A program made the translations under genes and the position numbers. DNA of 64,000 bases. Source: Palsa-601 sp963801185. Lineage in GTDB: Bacteria; Actinomycetota; Acidimicrobiia; Acidimicrobiales; Bog-793. Positions 26,129-35,199 of this stretch are shown here, in pieces. The notes under the pieces are model-generated. The model was not told the DNA's origin and did no database searches. It worked only from the letters and a program-made list of their open reading frames with translations. The stretch is from assembly GCA_963801185.1 (NCBI GenBank), contig CAWDDW010000003.1:62001-126000 (forward strand), given 5' to 3'. The first letter of the stretch is position 1. Every line of letters begins with the position of its first letter.

Positions 26129-26203
26129 CTAGCCGCGGAGCCGCCTTGCAGCCACAGCCCCGAGGGCGACGAGGACAGCCAGGATGAGGATCTTCTTCAG
26201 CAT
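26129..26203 (-). CDS. Predicted 24-residue membrane miniprotein
   Basis: An ATG at 26203 opens a 24-codon frame: a LKKI start, a single hydrophobic helix (ILILAVLVALGAVAA) and a basic RRLRG end, terminated by TAG at 26131-26129. The charge pattern is that of a small single-pass membrane protein. No strong ribosome site is visible. It is convergent with the HAD gene, 11 bases from its stop. Supported only by composition and frame. Confidence 0.4.
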   Translation of the reverse strand: MLKKILILAVLVALGAVAARRLRG

Positions 26204-26264
26204 GGTTGGATCGTAGCGGCCTGGCGGCCGACCGGTCCGGAGTCGGTCAGGTGCGCTCGAGAGC

Positions 26265-27200
26265 TCAGACGGTGAGGAGGTCCCGCGCGCCGGTATCGCT
26301 CGAGGGGTGCCGCAGCTTCGACATCGCGCGCGCCTCGATCTGGCGGATCCGCTCGCGCGTCAGGTTGAAGTGCTCCCCGACTTCCTCGAGAGTCCGGGGC
26401 TCTCCCCGGTCGAGCCCGAACCGCAGCCGCAGGATCTCGCGCTCACGCTCGTCGAGAGGTGCGAGCAGGCGGTTGATCTCGACGGGGAGCAGCGCGGTGG
26501 CGGCAACCTCGAAGGGCGACTCGGCCGACCGGTCCTCCACGACGTCGCCGAGCTCGGCATCGCCGTCCTCGCGGAGAGGCTCGGACAAGGACAAAGGCTC
26601 GGCACGGAACCGGAGAGCTTCGATGAGCTTGTCCTCGGGCAGTTCGACTTCGGCGCCGAGCTCGGAGAGCGTCGCCGGGCGGCCGAGCTTCAGCTCGAGA
26701 CGGGCCTGAGCCTTCTGCACTCGGGCCAGGGTGTCGCCGGCGTGCACTGGCAGCCGGATGGTCCTGCCCGTGTTGGCGATGCCACGGGTGATGGCTTGGC
26801 GGATCCACCACGTGGCATACGTCGAGAACTTGAAGCCCTTACGCCAGTCGAACTTCTCGACGGCGTGCATCAGCCCGAGATTGCCCTCTTGGATGAGATC
26901 GAGAAGAGGCAGGCCCGACGCCTGGTACTTCTTCGCGATCGAGACCACGAGGCGCAGGTTCGACTGAACGAACGTGCGCTGCGCGCCCTCGCCCTCGCGG
27001 ACAGTCCGGTTCAGCTCCCGACGGCGCGTGGGCGTGAGGCCCTTCTTCGTGCGCAGCTCTTCCTCGGCTTCCCAGCGCGCTTCGATCGCCTGGGCCAAGC
27101 GGACCTCGTCGTCCTTCGTGAGCAACGGGTACTGGCCGATGTCGGTGAGGTAAAGACGTACGAGGTCTTCCTCGTCCCTCTCGACTCGCTCCTTAGCCAA
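26265..27200 (-). CDS. Sigma-70 family RNA polymerase sigma factor (RpoD/SigB-like, short)
   Basis: 311 residues with regions 1.2, 2, 3 and 4 of group 1/2 sigma factors: DLVRLYLTDIGQYPLL, NLRLVVSIAKKYQ, FDWRKGFKFSTYATWWIRQA (core binding and -10 recognition), GRTIRLPVH, and region 4 TLEEVGEHFNLTRERIRQIE. There is no long acidic N-terminal region 1.1, so it resembles SigB-type or stripped principal factors of actinobacteria. TTG 27200 is chosen because GGAGG lies nine bases upstream and no ATG fits. It directs promoter choice of RNA polymerase. Whether it is the housekeeping factor cannot be told from this window. Confidence 0.93.
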   Translation of the reverse strand: MAKERVERDEEDLVRLYLTDIGQYPLLTKDDEVRLAQAIEARWEAEEELRTKKGLTPTRRRELNRTVREGEGAQRTFVQSNLRLVVSIAKKYQASGLPLLDLIQEGNLGLMHAVEKFDWRKGFKFSTYATWWIRQAITRGIANTGRTIRLPVHAGDTLARVQKAQARLELKLGRPATLSELGAEVELPEDKLIEALRFRAEPLSLSEPLREDGDAELGDVVEDRSAESPFEVAATALLPVEINRLLAPLDEREREILRLRFGLDRGEPRTLEEVGEHFNLTRERIRQIEARAMSKLRHPSSDTGARDLLTV

Positions 27201-27373
27201 AATACGAATCCTCCGTGTATCGCAATGTGGGGGTGTTCGATGCGGCTGGGCGCCGTCGTGGACGACAGGCGTCCCTCTGGCTCCTGAGGTCTTCCAGTGA
27301 CTACTGCTCTCCCGGGGAGACCAGCCTTCGAGATCGCCTTGCCGTTCGCTCCTCGCTCAGTGTAACGGTGGAG

Positions 27374-27922
27374 TCAAGCCTCTCGGCCGAGAACGTGCAC
27401 CTGAGGCACGTATTGACGAGCGACGCTCAAAACATCGGCGCCCAAGCGCCCGAGGGTCCTCACAACCGGGCCGTCCGCGCTCGGGTGAGAGTTGCCCACC
27501 CGCAGCCCGTACGCCTCGGCGAGGACCCCGTACCAGCCGACGACGACGCCCCGCCCGTCATCGTCGGTCCCCGCGACCGCCGAGCCGAGACTTGCCACCC
27601 AGTCCGTCGCAGCGGGGCCGGGCGACCCGGTGCACTCACGAGCTGTCGGGAGGCCGACCGAGACAGGCAAGAGGGCCTCCAACTGCAGCGCTCGCCAGGC
27701 GTGGGCCATGCTCGAAGCCGATGCCCACATCGCGAGCGCCGGCCCAGGATGCACAGCCAGGCCTGGCTCACCCGGCTCCGCCGGCATCACCTTGGCCCGC
27801 TCACCGAGCACTCTGAAAGCCTCGAGCTCGACCCACCGCAAGCCCCCGAGCACGCGTCCCAACTCGAGCAGGGAGAGGGGCCGACGCGGGCCGGCTAACT
27901 GCTCGAGGAGACCGTCGCTCAC
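27374..27922 (-). CDS. Conserved-looking hypothetical protein coupled to nadE
   Basis: 182 residues, no recognised family. It has helical segments LLELGRVLGGLRWVELEAFRV and HAWRALQLEALLPVSVGLPT and a C-terminal stretch GVVVGWYGVLAEAYGLRV, VVRTLGRLGADVLSVARQY. No signal peptide or membrane segment is seen. Two or three His/Glu residues on helices could suit a ferritin-like bundle, but this is speculative. Its GTG start overlaps the nadE stop (GTGA), so it is coexpressed with NAD synthetase. The sigma factor gene follows 173 bases downstream on the same strand. Confidence 0.6.
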   Translation of the reverse strand: MSDGLLEQLAGPRRPLSLLELGRVLGGLRWVELEAFRVLGERAKVMPAEPGEPGLAVHPGPALAMWASASSMAHAWRALQLEALLPVSVGLPTARECTGSPGPAATDWVASLGSAVAGTDDDGRGVVVGWYGVLAEAYGLRVGNSHPSADGPVVRTLGRLGADVLSVARQYVPQVHVLGREA

Positions 27923-29727
27923 GGCGACGCGGCCCGGCCGGAGGCCGGGCGAGCGTCCCCCGGAGCCGCCGGGCTCGCCGGATCATGCCGGAAGCCGTTC
28001 GTTATCGGCATGCGGCGATCCTTCCCAAAACCCCGCGTCGTGACCCGGGGACCCGGAGCGGACTGGCGCCGCTTGTACTCGGCACGATCGACGAGGTCGA
28101 TGATGCGCCGGACGACCGCCTCCTCGAAGCCCTCCGCCACGAGCTCCTCGATCGTCCGGTCGTGCTCGACGTAACCCTGCAGGATCGGGTCGAGCTCCTC
28201 GTAGGGCGGGAGGCTCTCGTCGTCCCGCTGACCAGGGCGGAGCTCGGCCGACGGCGGTTTGGAGAGCACGTTCTCGGGGATGATGCTGGTGCTCGCCACA
28301 TGGTTCCGCCAACGGCAAGGCTCGTAGACGAGCGTCTTAGGCACGTCCCTGATGACGGCATAGCCGCCGGCCATGTCCCCGTAGAGGGTTGCGTATCCGA
28401 CCGCCATCTCGCTCTTGTTGCCAGTCGTGAGCACGAGCCAGCCGAGCTCGTTCGAGAGCGCCATCACGACGACGCCTCGTGCACGAGCCTGAAGGTTCTC
28501 GTCAGTGAGGCCGACGACAGCTCTGCCCCTCTCCGCGAAGGCGGGCTCGAGCATCTCCGACAGCGCCGAGTGAGCGGGCTCGATCGAGATCGTGCGGATG
28601 TCGATGCCGAGATTGCGCGCGAGCGCTTCGGCGTCGTCGATCGAGTGGCTGCTCGAGTAACGCGACGGCAGGAGGACGCCGTGGACGCGCGAAGGCCCGA
28701 GCGCGTCGACGGCAACGGTCGCAACGAGCGAGGAGTCGACGCCCCCCGAAAGGGCGATGAGCACCGCCTCGAACCCGCCCTTCTCGACGTAGTCCCGTGT
28801 CCCTACGACAAGTGCCCGGTAGACCTCCTCTGGTGTGCTCGAGTCCCGGGCCAGCCGCGGCGTGAGCGAGTCGGCAAGCTGGACGGGCGAGCGCCGCTCA
28901 AGTGACGGCGCAGGCCCGGTGACGGTAATAGCCGGCAGCACCGGCGCGCCCTCGTGGCCGCGCGGGTCGAGCAGGCGCTTGCGGTACGCGGGCTGGATGT
29001 CGAGGTCGACCACGTGGACACACTCTTCGAACTGGGGCGCTGACGCCACGAGCAAGCCGTCGTGGTCGAAGACCATCGAGCCGCCGTCGAAGACGAGCTG
29101 ATCCTGGCCGCCGACGAGGTTGACGTACACGAGAGCCGTCGACGCGTCCGCCGCCCGAGTCCCGAGCATGCGGCGCCGCTCGGGGATCACTCCGCTCCGG
29201 TAAGGAGACGCGTTGACCACGACGACCAGCTCCGCTCCGCCGGACCCGAGCTGGGCTACCGGTCCAGCAGGGCTCCATGCGTCCTCGCACACCGTGACCC
29301 CGGTACGGACACCGCCGATCACGAAGACCTCCGTAGGACCGGTCCCGGTGGCGAAGTACCGGCGCTCGTCGAACACGCCGTAGTTGGGGAGGAGCTGTTT
29401 GTGCCAGACGCCGTGGACCTTGCCGCCTCCGAGCACGGCCGCCGCGTTGTACAAGTCCCCGTCCTCGTCCACGTATCCGACCACGACGGCGCACCGGCCG
29501 CTCGCGGCTGCGAGCCGGTCGAGCGCCCGCAGGTTCTCCTCGACGAAGGCCGGTTTGAGCAGCAGATCCTCGGGGGGATAACCGGTGACCGCGAGCTCGG
29601 GGAAGACGGCCAGATCAGCCTCCTCGCGCTCGGCTGCCGCCATCGCGGCAAGGATCTTGGCGACGTTCTGGTCGAGATCACCGACCACCACGTCCACCTG
29701 GCAGAGAGCCACCCGTAGGCGAGCCAT
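27919..29727 (-). CDS. nadE: Glutamine-dependent NAD+ synthetase
   Basis: A 602-residue two-domain enzyme making NAD+ from deamido-NAD+, ATP and glutamine. The N-terminal nitrilase-type glutaminase has Glu44 (VFPELAVTGY), Lys110 (WHKQLLPNY) and Cys147 (VCEDAW). The C-terminal synthetase has the PP-loop SGGVDSS at about 327-333, then LTTGNKSEMAVGYATLYGD and RDVPKT. A Pro/Ala-rich tail extends past the usual end. The length is between the short (~540) and long (~680) glutamine-dependent forms. ATG 29727 appears leaderless relative to a TACGCT box. Divergent from glnE. Confidence 0.96.
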   Translation of the reverse strand: MARLRVALCQVDVVVGDLDQNVAKILAAMAAAEREEADLAVFPELAVTGYPPEDLLLKPAFVEENLRALDRLAAASGRCAVVVGYVDEDGDLYNAAAVLGGGKVHGVWHKQLLPNYGVFDERRYFATGTGPTEVFVIGGVRTGVTVCEDAWSPAGPVAQLGSGGAELVVVVNASPYRSGVIPERRRMLGTRAADASTALVYVNLVGGQDQLVFDGGSMVFDHDGLLVASAPQFEECVHVVDLDIQPAYRKRLLDPRGHEGAPVLPAITVTGPAPSLERRSPVQLADSLTPRLARDSSTPEEVYRALVVGTRDYVEKGGFEAVLIALSGGVDSSLVATVAVDALGPSRVHGVLLPSRYSSSHSIDDAEALARNLGIDIRTISIEPAHSALSEMLEPAFAERGRAVVGLTDENLQARARGVVVMALSNELGWLVLTTGNKSEMAVGYATLYGDMAGGYAVIRDVPKTLVYEPCRWRNHVASTSIIPENVLSKPPSAELRPGQRDDESLPPYEELDPILQGYVEHDRTIEELVAEGFEEAVVRRIIDLVDRAEYKRRQSAPGPRVTTRGFGKDRRMPITNGFRHDPASPAAPGDARPASGRAASP

Positions 29728-29731
29728 GCAA

Positions 29732-29771
29732 AGAGCGTATCGGCCCCTCCCGCTCGCCTCGTTTACGCTCT
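29732..29771. promoter_or_regulatory. Symmetric divergent promoter elements of nadE and glnE
   Basis: AGAGCGTA (29732-29739) and TACGCTCT (29764-29771) form a perfect 8-base inverted repeat, 24 bases apart. Each arm carries TACGCT in the direction of the gene it faces. For nadE it ends six bases before the ATG (leaderless), and for glnE it lies 11 bases before the ATG. They can be -10 boxes with degenerate -35 regions, an operator, or both. Confidence 0.4.
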
Positions 29772-29780
29772 GACCAGCTC

Positions 29781-32514
29781 ATGACAATGCTCCCCCGGCT
29801 GCTCGAGGACGCGGCAAGATCGTCGGTCGACCCCGAGCCGGTGAGGCTCGTGTTCGAGCGCCTCATCGAGGCCGGCCCGGGGGACGTGACCGACCGGATC
29901 GACGAGCCGCTCGCTCGTGCCATCGCCTGCGTCGCCGGCGCGAGCCGCTCTCTCGCCCGGATGCTCACCGCCGAGCCGGGCGCTCTGGAAGCGCTCACGA
30001 GACCACCGGGGGCGAACTGGGCGGCCGACGTCCTCCTCGCCGAGGACGCCACCGACCTCGCACGCCGTAAGCGCCTCGCCTACCTGAGCATCGCAGCCAA
30101 CGACCTGGGCGGGAGTGACCCCCTCGAGATGGTGGGTGCTTCTCTCTCGCGCCTCGCCGACGCGGTACTCGAGACCGCATGCCGGCTTGCTGGTGCGCGA
30201 GGGCTGGCGGTCATCGGGATGGGCAAGCACGGGGCGCAGGGAGCTCAACTACGCGAGCGACGTCGACGTCGTCTTCGTCGCCGCGACCGGTGCCAACCTC
30301 GCGGAGACGGCTGCGACGGCGCGGCGAGTGCTTGCCATCGCAGGCGAGTCCTACCGGATAGACACCGATCTGCGCCCCGAAGGAAGAGACGGGGCGCTCG
30401 TTCGGACCCTCGAGTCGTATGAGGCGTACTGGGAGAAGTGGGCCCGTCCGTGGGAGTTCCAAGCGCTCCTCAAGGCTCGGGCATCGGCAGGGGACCACCG
30501 GCTCGGGGTCGCCTTCGAGCGGGCGTCGAACGCCCTCGTCTGGTCGTGGCACGTCGATGCTGACGCCCTCGCCGAGTTGCGCTCGATGAAGTCGCGAGCC
30601 GAGGAGCTGGTCGCGCGGCGCGGCTTGTCGGATCGTGAGCTGAAGCGGGGGCGCGGCGGGATCCGCGACATCGAGTTCGCCGCCCAGCTCCTCCAGCTCG
30701 TCCACGGCAGGGACGACCCGTCCCTCCGCGTCCGGTCCACCCTTTCGGCGCTCGAGGAGCTTGCTGGTGCCGGCTACGTCGACGCCGGGGACGCGACCGT
30801 GCTCGCTCTCGCGTACCGCTTCCTCCGCACCGTCGAGCACCGGCTGCAGCTCGTCGAGGAGGCCCAGGTCCACACCGTGCCTCCGACGGGTGCCGCCAGG
30901 GACCACCTCGCCCGAGTCCTCGGCTTCGGTGGTGGGGAGGGCGTGACGCGCAAGAGGAGCGAGCGTTTCGACCTCGTGCTCGCCCGGTACCAGTCCTCTG
31001 TACGGTCGATCCACGAGCGGCTCTTCTTCCGGCCGCTGCTCGAGGTCTTCGGCTCGGCAGGCTCGGTTGGAAGGCTCTCGGAGTCTGCAGCCGCCGAACG
31101 CCTCGCTGCCTTCGGGTTCCGGGAAGCGGATCGGACGCATCAAGCGCTCGCCGAGCTGACGAGAGGCCTCACGCGCTCGTCGCGCCTCATGCAGCAGTTG
31201 CTCCCGGTACTGCTCGGTTGGCTCTCGGAGACCCCCGACCCTGACCTCGGCCTGCTCGGGCTCCGGAACCTGGCGGGCGTCCCCCACGAACGAGACGTCG
31301 TCGTCGCGGCGTTCCGTGACTCGCCCGAGCTCGCTCGCCGTCTCTGCGTGGTGCTCGGCTCGAGCCGCCGGCTCGGTGAGCTCGTGCAACGCCACCCGGC
31401 ACTCGCGCTGGCGATGGGCGACGACGCGGCGCTCGAGCCGCCCAGCCGGACCGATCTCCTCGAACGGTCGCTCGCCGCCGCCGATCACTCGGTCGATCAC
31501 CTCTCGCGAGGGCTCCGGAGGGTCGTCGGTGCCGAGACGCTCCGCATCGCTGCCGCCGAGCTGCTCGGCGTGAGCGAACCGCGATTGGTCCCAGGCCAGC
31601 TCGCGGCACTCGGCGACGCGGCTCTCACCGCCGCGCTGCAGAGCGTCTCCCCCAGTCTGCCCTTCGGTGTCGTCGCCATGGGGCGGCTCGGCGGTGCCGA
31701 GCTCGCCTACGGGAGCGATCTCGACGTGCTGCTCATCTACGAAGGCGCCGGGTCCGCCGATGCGAGCGAAGCGGAGCGCATTGCGACCTCCATGTTCCGC
31801 GTGCTCAACGGCCCCACGCCTGCCGACCGGATCTGGACCGTCGATGCCCAGCTGAGACCGGAGGGCAAGCACGGCCCGCTCGCCCGGTCACTCGAGGCAT
31901 ACGCCGAGTACCACGAACGGTGGATCGCGGCTTGGGAGCGTCAAGCGTTGTTGAGGGCACGGCCGCTCGCAGGTGACCCGGCACTCCTCGAGCGCTTCAT
32001 GGAGCTAGCGAGGGGGACACTGTGGGACCGGCCGCTCACCCCCGACGACGTCCGCGAGATCAGGCGCCTCAAGGCCCGCACCGAGCGCGAACGCATCCCC
32101 GCAGGCGAGGACCCGCAGTTCCACTTCAAGCTCGGGCGTGGCTCGCTCGCCGACGTCGAGTGGACGGTACAGCTCCTCCAGCTCGAACAGCGGGTCAGCG
32201 CCACGAACACCGCCGACGCGCTCCGGGCGCTCGTCAAAAGTGGGGCCCTCGACGAGCGAGACGGCTCGATCCTCTCTGATGCGCTGGGCTTCCTCGGCGC
32301 GACCCGGGACCGCTGGCACCTCGTCGGCAATTACGTAGCAGGCGCTGGTGGCCCGGTAAGCCGCGTCGGGTCGGACTCCCTGCCCCAGTCACCCGAGGCC
32401 CTGTCCCGCCTCGCGCGGTCGCTCGGCGAACGCCCGGCGGAGTTGCGGGAGCAGTACCGGCGGGTGACGAGAAGGGCGCGAAAGGTGGTCGAGCGGCGTT
32501 TCTACGGGCTTTGA
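29781..32514 (+). CDS. glnE: Glutamine synthetase adenylyltransferase/deadenylyltransferase, frameshifted near 30237
   Basis: About 910 residues after restoring one extra base near 30237. It has two nucleotidyltransferase domains. The first is split by the shift (VIGMGKHGA, then RELNYASDVDVVFVA, TDLRPEGRDG). The second is intact (AMGRLGGAELAYGSDLDVLLIY, DAQLRPEGKHGPLAR), with regulatory helical regions (KRGRGGIRDIEF, KLGRGSLADVEW). Both GSD/ASD metal motifs are present. It adenylylates glutamine synthetase under nitrogen excess and reverses this when nitrogen is scarce. GlnE is essential or nearly so in several actinobacteria, which argues for an assembly indel and against decay. Confidence 0.93.
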
Positions 32515-32533
32515 GCCGGGGAGCCCACCGCGG

Positions 32534-33164
32534 TCACACTCCTCCGCCGGTTGATGGAGGCTCGGCCGGCAGCTCGAGGCCGAGGCGCTCGAGAGCGCCC
32601 TCGTCGTCGACGTCAGAGAAGCTCGAGATCGAGGTCGATGCCGGCAAGCTCCTTCCCGTCGAGCACGACAAGGTCGTCGCCAGTGCCGAAAGCGGCGTTG
32701 ACGCGCCGCTTCCCTTGTTCCACGCACTCGATCGCTCGGTCGAGGGCAGCCGGCGACCAGCGCGCGCAGAGAGGCTGAAGCCGCCCGCCGGCTACCGGTA
32801 CCACAGAGCGATGGCCGGCGGCCGGCCAGAGCGCGATCCTCGAGAGCAGCTCGGGCGAGAGACATGGCAGGTCAGTGGCAAGGACGAGGACCGGTCCCTC
32901 GAAGCCCAGGTGGCGCAAGGTCCGCGTGCCGAGGGCGATCGCCGCCAGCGGACCCTCACCGGGGTCTCGTTCAGTCGGCTGGTCGAGCAACGAGGCGTGA
33001 GGACCGACTTCGAGGGCGACGACAGTGACAGCCTCGAGCATCGAGCCGAGGTGGCGCCCGAGCGTCATGCCGGCCGGGCCGAGGGGGAGCGTCGCCTTGT
33101 CCCGCCCCATCCGGGTGCTGGCGCCGCCGGTCAAGAGGAGCCCGGCAGGGCCCTCACTCAGCAA
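32534..33164 (-). CDS. mobA: Molybdenum cofactor guanylyltransferase MobA-like, frameshifted near 32621
   Basis: The N-terminus carries the nucleotidyltransferase signature (GLLLTGGASTRMGRDKATLPLG), followed by VLVLATDLPCLSP and VPVAGGRLQPLCARWSPAAL. It would transfer GMP from GTP to molybdopterin. The frame stops at 32613, but one base away it continues FSDVDDEGALERLGLELPAEP to a stop at 32536-32534. That continuation resembles the usual MobA end (DVDTPEDLERLGL), so an extra base near 32621 is likely. The start is TTG 33164, overlapping the DUF6457 gene. Convergent with glnE, 19 bases apart. Confidence 0.82.
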
Positions 33165-33381
33165 GCGTCGCCGCGAGCTCGCTCGCCTTGGCTCGGGCCT
33201 CGGCGGGAGTGACACCGGCGCGGGCGACCAGCCAGCACGACACCGGAGCTGCCGTGCGCTCGGACGCTCGCGCTGCGATCCCGGCAAGATCGAGCAGTTC
33301 GTTGACCTCTTCTTCGGACGGAGCTTCGATGCCGAGCACGGCAGAGAAACGCTCCAACCACTCTGACGCTGAGTACTCCAC
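33154..33381 (-). CDS. DUF6457 family small protein
   Basis: 75 residues, acidic N-terminus with WLERFSAVLGIEAPSEEEV, ELLDLAGIAARASERTAAPVSCWLVARAG and a helical end. It matches the small DUF6457 proteins that accompany MobA in actinobacteria, or are fused to it. GTG 33381. Its stop lies within the first codons of mobA (11-base overlap), so a joint role in molybdenum-cofactor synthesis is likely by association. No catalytic motif is evident. Confidence 0.8.
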   Translation of the reverse strand: MEYSASEWLERFSAVLGIEAPSEEEVNELLDLAGIAARASERTAAPVSCWLVARAGVTPAEARAKASELAATLAE

Positions 33382-33408
33382 AGCTTGAAGGGTAACGGTG
33401 AGGCCGTC

Positions 33409-34938
33409 TCAGATCGAGCGGCCCGTGCCGACCCAGTACGGCTCTCGCAGCTTCCTCTTGAAGATCTTGCCCGAGTCCTCGCGGGGCAGCGACTGCTCGA
33501 ACTCGACGATCCTCGGCACCTTGAAGCCCGCCAGCCGCTGGCGGACGAAGGCTCGAACCGCGTCCCGGTCGATGTCGGCTCCCTCCTCTGGTTCGATCAC
33601 CGCGGCGAGTGCTTCGCCGAACTCCTCGTCGGGGATTCCGAAGACGGCGACGTCGCGGACGCCCGGCATGGTGATAAGGCAGGCCTCGATCTCGATCGGG
33701 TAGATGTTGGCCCCACCAGAGATCACCATGTCCCGCTTGCGATCGCACAGGTACAAGAAACCGTCGTCGTCGAGGTAGCCGATGTCGCCCACGGTGACGA
33801 GATCGTCCTTGCCGACCTCTTCGCGGGCGCCCGGGCGGTTCTCGTACTCGAAGTCGTAGAAACCCGCCATCCGCGCGAACACCTCCCCCGGCTCACCCAC
33901 GCCCACCGGCTCCCCGAACGGGTCGAGCACCTTAATGGTCACTCCCTGGAGGGGGCGACCCACCGTGCCAGGATGCGAGAGCCACTCCTCGCTCGTCGAT
34001 GCGGTCACGACCCCGATCTCGGTCCCGCCGTAGAACTCCTCGACGATCGGTCCCCACCAGTCGATCATCGCCTGTTTGACGTGGTCGGGACAGGGAGCCG
34101 CCCCGTGGGTGACCCGTTTCAAAGATGACAGGTCGTAGCTGCTGCGCACTTGCTCGGGAAGCTTGAGCAGCCGGACGAACATCGTCGGCACGAGGTAGAG
34201 GTGTGTGAGTTGCTGCTCCTCGATGAGCCGGAGCAGGCCCTCGGGGTCAAAGCGCGACTCGAGCACCATGTACGTCCCGAGCCCCACCGCCGCCAGCGCG
34301 AAGGCGTTCGGGGCCGAGTGGTAGAGCGGAGCGGTCACCGCCGTGCGAGCGCCCGGCTCGACGCCGATAGCGGCCATCTGCACGAAGATCGACTGGACCA
34401 GTGCGCCGGCGTCCTCCGGTGGCACCCGGCGGACACCCTTCGGATTGCCCGTCGTACCGGATGTGTAGAACATCGTCGCACCGCTGAGCCCAACCGGCTC
34501 CGGCTCTTCGGCGGGCGTCTCGACCCACTCCGACCACCAATCTTCAGCTGGGCCGGGATCGCCCAGCTCCGCATTGACGTGGTACGCCTGCCGGGTCGTA
34601 CCCGGCGTCGGCACGACCCGGACGTGGAGCGACGGAGGGAGCGCTGGCCGAAGCGGGGCCAGGAGGTCCGAGTGTGCGACGAGCACCTTCGCCCTCGAGT
34701 CGGACAGCACGTAGTTGATCTCTTCGCGGGTGCCGTGCCAGTTGATGGGGACCGGTGCGGCCCCGACGCGCCCGGCGGCGAGCGATGCCTCCAGGAACGC
34801 GACGTCGTTCCGCATCAACAAGGCCACCGTGTCGCCCGACCCGACGCCAACGGCGGCGAGACCGGCGGAGGCGCGACCCGCGCGCTGCTGCAGCTCGTCG
34901 GTGGGCAGGAATAGGCCTTCGAAGAGGACTCCGTTCAC
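33409..34938 (-). CDS. AMP-forming acyl-CoA synthetase
   Basis: A 509-residue member of the adenylate-forming superfamily. The ATP-binding P-loop is FYTSGTTGNPKG, motif A5 is EEFYGGTEIG, the ribose-binding motif is VGDIGYLDDDGFLYLCDRKRD and the catalytic lysine is near the C-terminus in REDSGKIFKRKLRE. It activates a carboxylic acid to the acyl-AMP and then the CoA thioester. The specificity (fatty or aromatic acid) is not readable. GTG 34938 gives the family-typical NGVLFEG start. A GTG at 34992 is an alternative. It lies 27 bases upstream of DUF6457-mobA on the same strand. Confidence 0.9.
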   Translation of the reverse strand: MNGVLFEGLFLPTDELQQRAGRASAGLAAVGVGSGDTVALLMRNDVAFLEASLAAGRVGAAPVPINWHGTREEINYVLSDSRAKVLVAHSDLLAPLRPALPPSLHVRVVPTPGTTRQAYHVNAELGDPGPAEDWWSEWVETPAEEPEPVGLSGATMFYTSGTTGNPKGVRRVPPEDAGALVQSIFVQMAAIGVEPGARTAVTAPLYHSAPNAFALAAVGLGTYMVLESRFDPEGLLRLIEEQQLTHLYLVPTMFVRLLKLPEQVRSSYDLSSLKRVTHGAAPCPDHVKQAMIDWWGPIVEEFYGGTEIGVVTASTSEEWLSHPGTVGRPLQGVTIKVLDPFGEPVGVGEPGEVFARMAGFYDFEYENRPGAREEVGKDDLVTVGDIGYLDDDGFLYLCDRKRDMVISGGANIYPIEIEACLITMPGVRDVAVFGIPDEEFGEALAAVIEPEEGADIDRDAVRAFVRQRLAGFKVPRIVEFEQSLPREDSGKIFKRKLREPYWVGTGRSI

Positions 34939-35199
34939 GCGGGAGAGACTACGCGGACCGCGGCCACGCTCTCCAGCGAGAGTCAACTTCACAGGTAATA
35001 CTCAGGAAGTGCGATTCGCGTGTGGTTACCGATCCCGTTCCCGGTCGAACTAGTCCGCCTCTACCGCTCCGACCAGGGCTAATGCCTTCTAAAGGGCCGA
35101 AGGGGCCGCCGACCGGGCAAGCGGATTGGCGCGCGGGCACTTACGACCGACGACGAGAATTGCGACATTGACCGGCGCTCGCATTTAGAATGCAGCCTC

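Noticed and set aside
35000..35199. tRNA or structured RNA in the gap before the first PIG-V gene
   Set aside because: No cloverleaf with a proper T-arm could be drawn; only short GGGCCGA/GGGGCCG repeats are present.
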